The translations under genes were made by a program, and so were the position numbers. Source: Sinohyriopsis cumingii (taxonomy: Eukaryota; Mollusca; Bivalvia; Unionida; Unionidae). Taken from it: DNA of 64,000 bases. The stretch is from positions 156,355,053 through 156,419,052 of the forward strand of contig CM068825.1 in NCBI GenBank assembly GCA_028554795.2, read 5' to 3'. Shown in pieces: positions 11,932 to 20,627 of this stretch; position 1 is the first letter of the stretch; each line of letters opens with the position of its first letter. The notes below the pieces were generated by a model. The model was not told where the DNA came from, ran no database searches, and saw only the letters and a program-made list of their open reading frames with translations.

Positions 11932-12169
11932 CGCCAAGGGTGCCAGCACCCTGACGTCGATTACATTCAAGACAGGTCAACATGATATTTTCTCGTGTAT
12001 GACCAAGATTGTTATTTTTTCTATCTATGGTAAATTGTCTTGGATCATTTTTCAGATACCGCCATAACATTATACAATTACAACTTGCACAATGATTATT
12101 CTGTTGCTGTTTCAGCGCATTAATAAAATCAACATCAAGATCAAAATTGCGTTTATTTTTTTTTATCAC
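11924..12169 (-). CDS. HNH-type domain, probable C-terminal part of the PolB-helicase gene
   Basis: About 80 residues with two Cys pairs (CASC near the start, CLEC near the end) around QFTIDRKNNNLGHTRENI. This is the Cys-bounded HNH arrangement seen downstream of PolB in related elements (from memory). The frame has no ATG (it begins GTG) and joins the preceding helicase-tail frame through a nine-base A/T run (12156-12164), so I read it as the C-terminal domain of a composite replication protein split by a frameshift. A free-standing nuclease cannot be excluded. It converges on and overlaps the integrase stop by 8 bp. Confidence 0.65.
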   Translation of the reverse strand: MIKKNKRNFDLDVDFINALKQQQNNHCASCNCIMLWRYLKNDPRQFTIDRKNNNLGHTRENIMLTCLECNRRQGAGTLGAS

Positions 12170-12335
12170 ACTGTTTATAACCAGATAATTTTTTTGTTAT
12201 TATATCACCGTCAACATCATCATCACTAATCACTGACGAGTCCATGACGATTCGTCTCAATTGAGACATTTTTCTAACTCGAGACACTGCAAGATAAACC
12301 AAGTTCGACCATTCGATGTGATCATCAACGATCAA
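12153..12335 (-). pseudogene. SF1 helicase motif VI segment (frameshift continuation)
   Basis: This short frame has no ATG and starts TTG. It carries EWSNLVYLAVSRVRKMSQL, the arginine-containing motif VI (YLAVSRVR) that must follow motif V of a superfamily 1 helicase. The upstream frame ends at 12332 just after motif V (TIHSSQGLTI). The two parts therefore belong to one helicase domain separated by a single-base shift near 12335-12340. Its own 3' end runs into the nine-base homopolymer before the HNH frame. Confidence 0.75.
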
Positions 12336-14203
12336 ACAACTGTATCAGTAATAGTTAATCCCTGAGATGAATGAATCGTCATCGCGTATCCAAGCGTCCA
12401 CGGGGATTTATCGGCACGTAGAGCATCTTCAACAACATCAACATCAACTGCAACAATATCATTCAACACAAGATTCTGTTTCCTCCTTGAGTGAGTCAAG
12501 GGTCCTGGTATATCAACGTCAATATTTTGCCGTCGCGTATCTGCTGGTCGATAACATAACGGAACTGACAACATTGGAAACTTTTCTCGTTGTAACTGAA
12601 ACAACTCCCGCTGAAGTGTATCACGAACTATCTTTCTACTTGCAACTATCAAATCGTTTGGTCGCCACGTTTGCAGAAAGTCTTTCATGGGTTTTTCTGA
12701 AATTATCTCGCGCATTACTTCACACTGAATTTTATTCGGTTGTAGTCTGATTAATTTTTTAAATTCCTTCAACGCTGCATCAAGTGCTCTATGATCATCA
12801 GTTATTTCTTCAGCGTGGTCAACGAAATTTTTCAGCCATCCATGTGGAGATGGTCCAGCTACAGGTGGTGGTTGACCGTGATCCCCGCACATTATCACGG
12901 CAGTATTTCTTGTTAACAACCAATCAAGAAATGTTTTTAATGTTTCTAGCGGTACAGTGCATATTTCATCCCATATTATAATCCTTGGAATGTATTTCTC
13001 GCCCATCCTTAAAGATGTCCATGTATCACCCTTCCATCGAAAAAAGCTGTGATAAGTACAGGAATTAACACCGCGTTGTTTCATCTCTCGCGCGAGTCTA
13101 TGTGTGGGTGTTAGCACGATCATATCTGAATTCTGAAATAGTTCGATAGCTCGAGTGGTTTTACCAGAACCGCCAGGTCCGTTCAGATAAACCGTTTTGT
13201 GTCTAGTTATTGGATCGTATACCGATGGTAACAACGAAGTTGTCAACGTTTGATATTTTTTACAGTAAATATCTTTAACCGCAACATCAGCGGATTCGGA
13301 ATAATCGAGCATATATTCCTTTTTTATTCTCCACGAACCCCACGATGCATAAGTGCCTATGTTTAATTTTTCTAACAGTATTGAATGTTTTTTACTTATA
13401 TAAAACGAATCAGTAGCAACTCTGACGGCATGCGTAGAAACCTTATTTATCATCGATAATAGATTTATTGAAACATACGCGAGCATCGATGATCTTAAAT
13501 GAGTATACTGAGGTGACTCACCGTCCATGTAGCTCACAATGGTACCTAGTTTATTTCCATTTGACAAGAAAACTGTTTCTCGACTTACAAACGTGTTCTT
13601 GTTCGTTGTATCAGCGATTATAAAATCTAACTCAGCGTCGTCCATGATCAATCTTGTACAATGTCGTCTGTGATCATATGCTGCTCCTTGGGTAAATTTG
13701 CCAATTATTTTTCTACCAAGATCCTTCGAATCGGTTTCATCCGAATGTGGTAACCAAACTTCGGCTTGTTTTCGATATGATATAATTGCTTCGCTGATCG
13801 TCAGCGATATTAACATCGTGCAATCAAGCATATACCGTAATAGTACTATTGGTGTCCACATTTTTTCTGAAAAATGTTTTCCAAACCAAACATAACAAAT
13901 TGCATGGAGTCCTTTAGACATTTCGAATGACTCGATACGAGCAAATCCAGTTAGGTCAAAATCCGGTAATGGTCCATTTATCGATACTCGCGTCATTTCG
14001 TGCGTCGGATGACCGAAACGCTCAAAATACACAGAACAATCTCCGTATCCAAGAAAACTTCCGGGATAACACGCGACCATATCAACTGAAATAACATCTC
14101 TGTGATTGTATTTAGTATTCCATAGTCCGCCGTGTCCATATTCGACACAACTCAGTATTATGTCATTGAGAAAATCATTTCTTTCTAACAAAATGAGCCG
14201 CAA
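12332..14203 (-). CDS. DNA polymerase B (palm) fused to SF1 helicase
   Basis: 623 codons in one frame. The first third is family-B polymerase: motif A VISVDMVACYPGSF (Asp about 41), motif B-like GRKIIGKFTQGAAYD (about 163-177) and motif C RVATDSFYI with one Asp (about 265). From about residue 335 it is a superfamily 1 helicase: Walker A NGPGGSGKTT (341-350), Walker B IIIWDEIC (408-415), motif III VIMCGDHGQPPP, and motif V AMTIHSSQGLTI (607-618). No stop separates polymerase from helicase, so the fusion is real at sequence level. The apparent start is TTG and the true N-terminus lies in the adjoining frame ending at 14175. Role: replication of the element with its own helicase in cis. Confidence 0.88.
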   Translation of the reverse strand: MRLILLERNDFLNDIILSCVEYGHGGLWNTKYNHRDVISVDMVACYPGSFLGYGDCSVYFERFGHPTHEMTRVSINGPLPDFDLTGFARIESFEMSKGLHAICYVWFGKHFSEKMWTPIVLLRYMLDCTMLISLTISEAIISYRKQAEVWLPHSDETDSKDLGRKIIGKFTQGAAYDHRRHCTRLIMDDAELDFIIADTTNKNTFVSRETVFLSNGNKLGTIVSYMDGESPQYTHLRSSMLAYVSINLLSMINKVSTHAVRVATDSFYISKKHSILLEKLNIGTYASWGSWRIKKEYMLDYSESADVAVKDIYCKKYQTLTTSLLPSVYDPITRHKTVYLNGPGGSGKTTRAIELFQNSDMIVLTPTHRLAREMKQRGVNSCTYHSFFRWKGDTWTSLRMGEKYIPRIIIWDEICTVPLETLKTFLDWLLTRNTAVIMCGDHGQPPPVAGPSPHGWLKNFVDHAEEITDDHRALDAALKEFKKLIRLQPNKIQCEVMREIISEKPMKDFLQTWRPNDLIVASRKIVRDTLQRELFQLQREKFPMLSVPLCYRPADTRRQNIDVDIPGPLTHSRRKQNLVLNDIVAVDVDVVEDALRADKSPWTLGYAMTIHSSQGLTITDTVV

Positions 14204-15269
14204 CTGACGGAACAGTAAAACAGTTGCTCAATAATTCGTCAGTGTCATCAGTATATTGCAGTGCAAGATTTTTCATTTTCTCGTGAAGAGGATTTGTTCG
14301 ATAAATAACGCCATTTGGTCTCACAAACTGATCAAATTGATTTTTTTCTTCCACGCAAGACTGAAATAACCATACTGACACAGGATCGTTTTTACTTATT
14401 TCGTTAATAAAATCAAACATGTCTCCGGGATAACATTTAACAGTTCGATCTCGTGGAAATATTGTTACTGCGTTAGTCCACGCGTGTGCGTTATGATCAA
14501 TAATTTCGATCGAAGCTCCTTTTGATCTATATTTTGATTCATACAAAATCTCTCCTGTTATCGTCGCTACGGTTATTGGAAATTTTAATTTTTTTCCTAA
14601 CTCAGCGACATCTTTAATAGACGCACCGGTATCTTTAACCATTTCTCCCCACGTGTTTATTATTTTACGTCTTTTATCCGTTAGACCGTTTCCACGAGTC
14701 GAAACGGTAAAATGTTCTGCTACTCGTTCAGCTACACAATTTATTTTTGAAAATTTCATCGGCGCTACTTTATCAACGCTAGGTTTTTCATTTATCACAT
14801 AGATTCCATAAATAACCGCGGTCACAGGATATGCTCGTTCATAATACGGTTTGTCAATGCCAGTCAATAGACCTGGTTTGGAATCTTTACTTAGTACGAT
14901 AGTTTTTTTATTACCGTGGACAGGATCATATTTGTCACGGATAATCCAATCATTTGTTTCTGTCAACACGACGAATTTTATTCTGAATAGATATTTGCGA
15001 TTATCAAGATAGTTGATGATAATTGCTGCTCGTTTGTCGTTCATCATAGCGTTAATGATATTTTTGTCGCGTATAATCTTGAACGTTGACCAGACATGAG
15101 ATGCACCATCTGTGTGAAATTCTTTCTTGGCGTCGTGAATTTTATTAATCAAACCCTTGTCTTTTGGATCAACCAAATCTTGCATCGGCACGTCAGGAGA
15201 TATTCTGTCGAGGTTGAATTTATCCACGCTCCAGGGCTTTATTCGGGATAATCTATCGAATTCGTTCAT
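14175..15269 (-). CDS. Protein-primed DNA polymerase B, N-terminal part
   Basis: 364 codons from an ATG at 15269. The block CVAERVAEHFTVSTRGNGL, then KLKFPITVATITGEILYES and IEIIDHNAHAW, is the N-terminal signature I associate with Polinton-type PolB. No polymerase motif A or C is present here, as they lie in the next frame. The two frames overlap at 14175-14203 and differ by one base, so this is the upstream part of the same gene. The composite gene 15269-11924 would be about 1,115 codons. It is divergent from the Cys-rich gene with 35 bp between the starts. Confidence 0.85.
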   Translation of the reverse strand: MNEFDRLSRIKPWSVDKFNLDRISPDVPMQDLVDPKDKGLINKIHDAKKEFHTDGASHVWSTFKIIRDKNIINAMMNDKRAAIIINYLDNRKYLFRIKFVVLTETNDWIIRDKYDPVHGNKKTIVLSKDSKPGLLTGIDKPYYERAYPVTAVIYGIYVINEKPSVDKVAPMKFSKINCVAERVAEHFTVSTRGNGLTDKRRKIINTWGEMVKDTGASIKDVAELGKKLKFPITVATITGEILYESKYRSKGASIEIIDHNAHAWTNAVTIFPRDRTVKCYPGDMFDFINEISKNDPVSVWLFQSCVEEKNQFDQFVRPNGVIYRTNPLHEKMKNLALQYTDDTDELLSNCFTVPSVAAHFVRKK

Positions 15270-15304
15270 ACTATATTTCAGACAAGTATTTAAATTAAAA
15301 TATT

Positions 15305-15592
15305 ATGTATACAATGTCTCAATGCAGATGGCTCATGGTGGGTTCATTAACTCGTTGTAATAAATCCTGTAAAAAGGAATTCTGCGGAAAACACATGCAG
15401 TGCGTTAACCGTGGAAGCTTAGGACCAATACCATGTCTGCGATGTGGTACTGGAGTGCGAGAAAAAACAGAATTATGTGGAAAGTGCGGTGGTAAACGAT
15501 ACAGAGAGCTTAAAAGATATTATGACATTAAAAATAATAATAGTGAAAATGCTATAAAATCCGTGGAGGATTATCTATGGAGGAATATCTAA
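15305..15592 (+). CDS. Small Cys-rich zinc-binding protein
   Basis: 95 codons from 15305; an in-frame ATG at 15314 (MSQCRWL) may be the true start. Cys residues occur as CRWL, TRCNKSCKKEFC, PCLRCG and LCGKCGG, with one His (GKH), enough for two zinc sites: a CxxxC/CxxxH-like cluster then a CxxC...CxxC ribbon. The C-terminal third is Lys/Asn rich and helical. I recall similar small zinc proteins in other Polintons but know no function. Sharing a promoter region with PolB suggests an early or regulatory role (inference). Confidence 0.7.
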   Translation: MYTMSQCRWLMVGSLTRCNKSCKKEFCGKHMQCVNRGSLGPIPCLRCGTGVREKTELCGKCGGKRYRELKRYYDIKNNNSENAIKSVEDYLWRNI

Positions 15593-15639
15593 CTAAGTTT
15601 TCAGACAAACAATGATTTAAACAAATAATATTATCATAT

Positions 15640-16137
15640 ATGGAGCAAAATGAATTTGTCCAACATCCTACAATAACAAACTACGAATCAAATATTGATG
15701 GTATGATCAGAAATTGTCGATTGAAAAAACGAGTTGGTTTTATTAATAATCATGGTTATCTCATATTTACTGTTGGGAAGAAACATTATCGCTGTCATCG
15801 TTTCACATACGAGTGTTTCAACGGATTGATCAAAGACGGTCTTGTGATCGATCACATTGACGGGAACCCTCAGAACAATAATTTATCCAATCTTCGAGCT
15901 GTCACACAAAACGAGAACTCTGCATGTGGTAATACTGGAAGATGTAAGACAGTTTCTAGAAGGGTGATCAAGGCTACAAATACAGAAACCGGTGAAGAGA
16001 TTATATTTCGATCGATGTATTCAGCTGGCAAATACTTTGATAGTAATACACGTTCAGTACAATTTGTCGCGAAAAATATATATAGATCTGCTTTCTCAAA
16101 AGTATATAAACAGAAAATCACCTTTCAATATTGTTAA
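15640..16137 (+). CDS. HNH endonuclease (HNH_3, homing-type)
   Basis: 165 codons, ATG at 15640, open throughout. The core HRFTYECFNGLIKDG and VIDHIDGNPQNNNLSNLR is a classic HNH_3 motif, as in phage and intron-encoded endonucleases: His of the DHID segment, Asn pair, then NLR. The C-terminal part (MYSAGKYFDSNTRSVQ) looks like a NUMOD-type DNA-binding helix. Such genes are usually selfish nucleases or help resolve DNA during replication. Here it sits 47 bp after the Cys-rich gene on the same strand. It is distinct from the Cys-bounded HNH at 11924-12169, so the element encodes two unrelated HNH types. Confidence 0.88.
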   Translation: MEQNEFVQHPTITNYESNIDGMIRNCRLKKRVGFINNHGYLIFTVGKKHYRCHRFTYECFNGLIKDGLVIDHIDGNPQNNNLSNLRAVTQNENSACGNTGRCKTVSRRVIKATNTETGEEIIFRSMYSAGKYFDSNTRSVQFVAKNIYRSAFSKVYKQKITFQYC

Positions 16138-16432
16138 TGAGATAAACTATCATTATTACCTTAAATTAAATTTATTAATTGGAGTCGCTGTATGGCCCCC
16201 TTATACTACTGAAGTTTTAATTATGCAAAAGGGAGATTACTTTGTGATATATAGTTTTCTTCGTAAATTTCCGATTTTTATGGTCAGATTAACCATTTAC
16301 GTCGTAATTAATTACTCGTAGAAGTATATTTAAGGTTTCTAACTTACAAAATAGAAAAATAAACGTATTTCCCGTCATACAATATAGCGAGTTATTTTTA
16401 AACCTGTTATGAGAAATCGAGGCACAACACGC

Positions 16433-16690
16433 TGTTTTTAATACAGATATTTACAATCTTACAGAAATATTTAAACCGATCTGCAGGTGGTGGTGCCGTG
16501 GTAATTGTTAGTGCAAGATCTTGGCAGAAACCGCTGTTTTTAATGCACAAGTATTCATAACCACTGTTTATAATGCAGAAATTTACAATCTATACAGAAC
16601 CGCTGTTTTAATACAGAAATTTACAATCTATTTATAACCACTGTTTTAATACAGAAATTTACAATCTATACAGAAATTTACAATCTATTC
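16433..16690. repeat. Short tandem repeats (about 30-35 bp, imperfect)
   Basis: Recurring phrase 'ccgctgtttttaatacag' then 'aaatttacaatctat', at least six times between 16433 and 16690 with indels. It follows about 300 bp (16138-16432) in which I see no gene. Confidence 0.8.
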
Positions 16691-16734
16691 AGAAATGCTG
16701 TAGCTATATATTAACTTCCGAAACATATAGTGTT

Positions 16735-17007
16735 AGATGAATTCGATAGCTCAATCCGTATCGTATTGGACTGTGACGCTCGCGGTCCAGGATCGAATCC
16801 CATGACTGACAATTGGTCCGGTGGTTACGCATATTAGCGACTTTTATAATTAATTGGGGCTCCGCCAGCCCCTCTCCGCTCTCAGAACACCCAAACCACA
16901 TATCACCGCTGGTTAATACATGTTTTGTATTACCTACGGGTTGATTATTGGGGTGGGTGGTTCTGTTGAGCGGAGAAAATGGCCTCATTCATTTCATTCA
17001 TTCATTA
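16735..17007 (+). mobile_element. tRNA-derived SINE inside the Polinton
   Basis: A box-like 'tagctcaatccg' at about 16746 and B box-like 'ggatcgaatcc' at about 16789 lie 43 bp apart, the spacing of an RNA polymerase III internal promoter. The body runs to a (CATT)n tail at about 16984-17007. No cloverleaf closes, so it is a SINE head rather than a functional tRNA gene. No target-site duplication was found. A SINE here dates an insertion after the Polinton arrived. Confidence 0.6.
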
Positions 17008-17262
17008 CATACTTAAAGACTCATTCATAATATATGTTTGTGCCGTCCTCCTTCTTGGGCCTCTAGACCGTTGTTTGACAGGTTAGAGGCTCTCGTAGAG
17101 GGAATATTTCGTGTGCCTGATGAACTTGATAGAATGTGATGGCAAGCTATGAGTTCTTGGTTGTACTGTCCTTAATTAAGATTTCATTCATTCATTGCAT
17201 ACTTAAACCTGCTAAAAGACTCGAATAGAGGTTCACATTTCATAATATATGTTTGTGCTGTC
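16984..17262. repeat. Direct repeat, about 65-80 bp, spaced 200 bp
   Basis: The block 'ttcattcattcatt' then 'catacttaaa', 'agactc' and 'cataatatatgtttgtg' occurs at 16984-17047 and again at 17184-17262 with small insertions. This suggests two SINE-type tails or a local duplication between the SINE and the small ORFs. Confidence 0.7.
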
Positions 17263-17354
17263 CTTGAAACATCCCGACGATCTCGCTAAACACTCGCTAG
17301 GGGTTCTATAGGGATAATTTTTTTTATTTTAAATATATATATATATTATATATA

Positions 17355-17516
17355 ATGAACCATGAAAATATCAAAGACATTATTTCTGCTATTAAAAAGT
17401 TGGAAAAAGATGAAATTAATATATCCAATGAACTAAATCCTGAAAAAATAGTTTCTGATTTTGAGATTTTACAAGAACGTAAAAACCAAGTAATACACAC
17501 ACTATCGTCTGAATAA
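17355..17516 (+). CDS. Small acidic/Lys-rich ORF, 53 aa, unknown
   Basis: The ATG at 17355 follows an AT-rich tract that ends TATATAATG. The product is predicted helical (DIISAIKKLEKDEINIS, then PEKIVSDFEILQERKN) and matches no family I know. The stop TAA at 17514-17516 is followed six bases later by the ATG of the next ORF, an operon-like spacing that argues both are real. Confidence 0.5.
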   Translation: MNHENIKDIISAIKKLEKDEINISNELNPEKIVSDFEILQERKNQVIHTLSSE

Positions 17517-17522
17517 GAGCTC

Positions 17523-17777
17523 ATGAAACGGATTCAGGCGGCAATGTTTCAGTCGCTAGCTACCGTAGAAGATAATCAGGTGAAGGAATTCGTTCCTCTC
17601 TCTGCCGCAGTAGAAAGAATTAGATCGCTGTTATCCCACGAGTACGAGGAAAAGAAAACAATTAGTACTCGCATAAGACTATTAAGAAAAATTATGTTAG
17701 CGAGTAACCTAGTTGGTGAAACGATCCAAAGTAATAATTCTGGTGAAGATGACTGGCCTGAACACGTAGATCTTTGA
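17523..17777 (+). CDS. Small helical protein, 84 aa, unknown
   Basis: The ATG lies six bases after the preceding stop. Predicted largely helical with charged repeats (ERIRSLLSHEYEEKKT, RIRLLRKIML) and an acidic C terminus (GEDDWPEHVDL). No homologue recognised. It is the last plus-strand gene before the AT-rich repeat block. Confidence 0.55.
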   Translation: MKRIQAAMFQSLATVEDNQVKEFVPLSAAVERIRSLLSHEYEEKKTISTRIRLLRKIMLASNLVGETIQSNNSGEDDWPEHVDL

Positions 17778-17814
17778 TCAGAAATATTATTCTGAGATTA
17801 TATTTTATTTATTT

Positions 17815-18950
17815 CTGAATTTGATGGACTAGTTGGTACTCAGATTTATGCAAATCAATAAAATTTATAATTTTGATGGGTTAGTTGGTACTCTGATTTT
17901 CGCAAATCAATCAAATTTATAATTTTGATGGGTTAGTTGGCACTCAGATTTATGTGAAATGATCAAATTTGTAATTTTGATGGGTTAGTTGGTACTCAGA
18001 TTTATGTGAAATGATCAAATTTGTAATTTTGATGGGCTAGTTGGTACTCAGATTTATTCTGAATTATTATTTATTTCTGAATTATTATTTATTTCTGAAT
18101 TTGATGAGTTAGTTGGTACTCAGATTTATGCAAATCAATCAAATTTATAACTCTGATGGGTTAGTTGGTACTCAGATTTATGCAAATCAATCAAATTTAT
18201 AACTCTGATGGGCCAGTTGGTACTCAGATTTTTTCTGAATTATTATTATTTATTCATAATTTTGATGTGTTAGTTGGTACTCAGAATCATGCAAACCAAT
18301 CAATTTCATAATTTTGATGGGCTACTTGGTACTCAGAATCATGCAAACCAATCAATTTCATAATTTTGATGGGCTACTTGGTACTCAGATTTATGCTGAA
18401 TTATTATTTATTTCTGAATTAATTTATTTATTTACTGAATTAATTTGTTTTTTTACTGAAATTTAACAAAATTGTACAAATTTCTTAATTTTGAGTACCA
18501 TTTACCCTATCAAAAACATAAAATTGTACAAATTTCTTAATTTTGAGTACCATTTACCCCATCAAAATGAAGAATTTCTTAATTATTTCACAAAATACAA
18601 CAAAATTGTACAAATTTCTTAATTTTGACTACCATTTACCCCATCAAATTTACAAAATTGTACAAATTTCTTAATTTTGAGTATAATTTTACAAATTATT
18701 TATTTCTGAATTATTATTTATTTCTGAAATATTATTTATTTCTGAATTTGATGGGTTAGTTGGTCCCCAGATTTATGGAAATCAATCAAATTTATAACTC
18801 TGATGGGTTAGTTGGTACTCAGATTTATGCAAATCAATCAAATTTGTAACTCTGATGGGTTAGTTGGTACTCAGATTTATGCAAATCAATCAAATTTATA
18901 ATTTTGATGGGTTAATTGGTACTCAGATTTATGTGAAATGATCAAATTTT
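17815..18950. repeat. AT-rich tandem repeats (52-bp unit) with an inverted block
   Basis: Units of 'tttgatgggttagttggtac' + 'tcagatttatg' + 'caaatcaatcaaattt' repeat about every 52 bp at 17815-18400 and again at 18735-18945. Between them, at about 18478-18690, the same core appears reversed ('gagtaccatttaccccatca') joined to 'aaaattgtacaaatttctt'. The block fills the gap between the last plus-strand gene and the minus-strand virion block, where transcripts converge. No gene lies in it. Confidence 0.9.
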
Positions 18951-19015
18951 CAGAAAAAAAATAAAAATTTTCAAAAAAGATGAATTTTTTAACACAATTA
19001 CCTCATCAGATATAT

Positions 19016-19291
19016 TTATTTATTTATTATTTTTTTAAGTTGATCGACTTTGATACAGGAGTGTGCATAATTTAGAATCTGATCTCTGTTACAAATGATC
19101 TCGATAATATGTTCTCGACGGAGTTCATCTAATTGTTCTTGTGTTAATAAGAAATCCTCGTTTCCGTGTTCATCAATAACTAAATTAACGTTAAATTGCT
19201 CTGTGTTTTGTGAAAACGCTGTTCTGATGGCGTTTTCAAGTGCTTCTTTGTCATGTATAAAACCCTCACGTGCTGGTACATTATATAATAT
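19016..19291 (-). CDS. Unrecognised 91-codon frame without ATG
   Basis: Minus-strand frame with no stop from 19291 to TAA at 19016. It reads as a normal-composition acidic helical protein (REGFIHDKEALENAIRTAF, VIDEHGNEDFLLTQEQL, ELRREHIIEIICNRDQ). No ATG is in frame, and the upstream stop lies just inside the end of the penton-like gene. Either the start has been lost, or it is the tail of a readthrough or frameshifted product. No function assigned. Confidence 0.45.
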   Translation of the reverse strand: MLYNVPAREGFIHDKEALENAIRTAFSQNTEQFNVNLVIDEHGNEDFLLTQEQLDELRREHIIEIICNRDQILNYAHSCIKVDQLKKIINK

Positions 19292-19303
19292 TTACTGGAT
19301 TAA

Positions 19304-19998
19304 TTAAGATTTCACATACAGATTTATTACAAGCTCTTCTCCACGTAGGTCAATTAAGCGATTAAGGTGGTCTGTGAGTTTGAAATTTATTCGTGACAAA
19401 TACTGATTATGTGTGCGTAGATAAACAGGATTGGTTGGTACTTGCACGATCAAATCGCCAGGGGGAACTTGTGGTGTGAACGTGTATAGGATGCATCCTT
19501 GTTGAGCCTGATTTGATTTTCCAAGATCTATTTGATAACTGCCTTCGATTACGTCACAAACTAGATTAACCGCGATTGTCGACGTTATATTAACGATTCC
19601 CGGAGATACGTGTCTGCCGCCGCCGAGTGGATCATTATTATATCTAAGAACAGTTGCTGGTGGGGCTATTTTTGTCCATGCATCAAGTATTTTAGGAAAG
19701 AACTCATCAATGACATCATTGACAGTTTTTCTTAATCCATTTGGATTATAATTAGGGAACTTAAACGTTACAATGTCAGCTTCGGGTATTTTTATTTGGT
19801 TGCGAAAAACCTTCTATAATCGCCTGATGATTCAAAAACCAGGTTTATGATTCTGTTATGAAAATATTCAATGGTATCAGCTATATGATTTAAAATTTCT
19901 ATTCGTTTAATAATTTCTTCACGCGTAGATGTCAAATCAGACAAATATTCATGAAAATTGATGTTAAATTCAGGATTAATCGAGCTTAGCGAGATCAT
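19304..19998 (-). pseudogene. Penton/minor-capsid or spike-like protein, frameshifted
   Basis: The N-terminal frame starts at ATG 19998 (MISLSSINPEFNINFHEYL) and stops at 19792. A second frame without ATG is open from about 19806 to TAA at 19304 (about 165 codons). It contains GLRKTVNDVIDEFFPKIL, VPPGDLIVQVPTNPVYL and a C terminus with LIDLRGEELVINLYVK. The last segment resembles the end of a protein conserved in animal Polintons that I believe is the penton or spike protein. A five-T run near 19803-19808 (as read on the plus strand, AAAAA) separates the frames. The start overlaps the membrane-protein stop by 23 bp. The assignment to penton is moderate. Confidence 0.6.
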
Positions 19999-20512
19999 CG
20001 TGGTCTTGTGCGGGGTTGTGTTCGTCACGATCTGCTGCAGTAATTCCGTCATTATTGACACTCTTACCTTTAATACCAGCGCAATTGTATACGCTGATCA
20101 TCATTGAAAACTCAAAATCGGATATAATTCCATCATTGAGACTCGCTGATAACAACGAGGATAACCTCGTGTATGCGACAGTTGCTATGTGTAATTTTAT
20201 CTTGCAATTGGATAATTTTTCATTCGTGCAAGTACATATTTTTTTTGCAATGATATTAAGCACACCTGCAATTGTCGTAGTTGCACAAACACAAATAGTC
20301 ACAGCTACTGGTGCCATCATTGTTACCGCGGATAATATTTTTCCAGCTCCAGCAACAACAGCGGATACCGAATAAACAACAACGTCGATGATAACTAATC
20401 GTCGTTGATACTTTTTTAATTTTACTGTATATTGTTCGACTCGATCTTTCAACGCTGCCTGCCATTCACGCGCTTGATTGTACCTAAATCTTTGAACGTC
20501 GATAGTACTCAT
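19976..20512 (-). CDS. Putative membrane protein conserved in Polintons
   Basis: 178 codons, ATG at 20512. Residues 1-38 are charged and helical. Two hydrophobic helices follow (about 39-58 LVIIDVVVYSVSAVVAGAGK, and about 60-90 LSAVTMMAPVAVTICV with a Gly/Ala stretch). The next segment, KIKLHIATVAYTRLSSLL then SLNDGIISDFEFSMMI, resembles a segment found in Polinton proteins of cnidarians and molluscs (from memory). The tail is acidic (DEHNPAQDHDDLAKLD). A role in membrane or lysis is possible but unproven. The frame is intact. Confidence 0.6.
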   Translation of the reverse strand: MSTIDVQRFRYNQAREWQAALKDRVEQYTVKLKKYQRRLVIIDVVVYSVSAVVAGAGKILSAVTMMAPVAVTICVCATTTIAGVLNIIAKKICTCTNEKLSNCKIKLHIATVAYTRLSSLLSASLNDGIISDFEFSMMISVYNCAGIKGKSVNNDGITAADRDEHNPAQDHDDLAKLD

Positions 20513-20627
20513 TATATTTTATGCCGTAACTAATTGAGGTGTTTCAGCCACAAATTCCAAACACCACCTGTTGCGGTTAATTTCTTATCAGCTGCTTCCA
20601 GAATAAATATTTCCTAGGTTCCATTAT

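Noticed and set aside
12367-12981. Plus-strand frames inside the PolB-helicase gene
   Set aside because: They are shadows of the minus-strand helicase and polymerase motifs.
16740-16805. Functional tRNA gene
   Set aside because: A and B boxes are present, but the acceptor and anticodon arms do not pair into a cloverleaf; a SINE head fits better.
17815-18950. Possible CRISPR or coding repeat protein
   Set aside because: Units abut without spacers, are AT-rich and contain stops in all frames.
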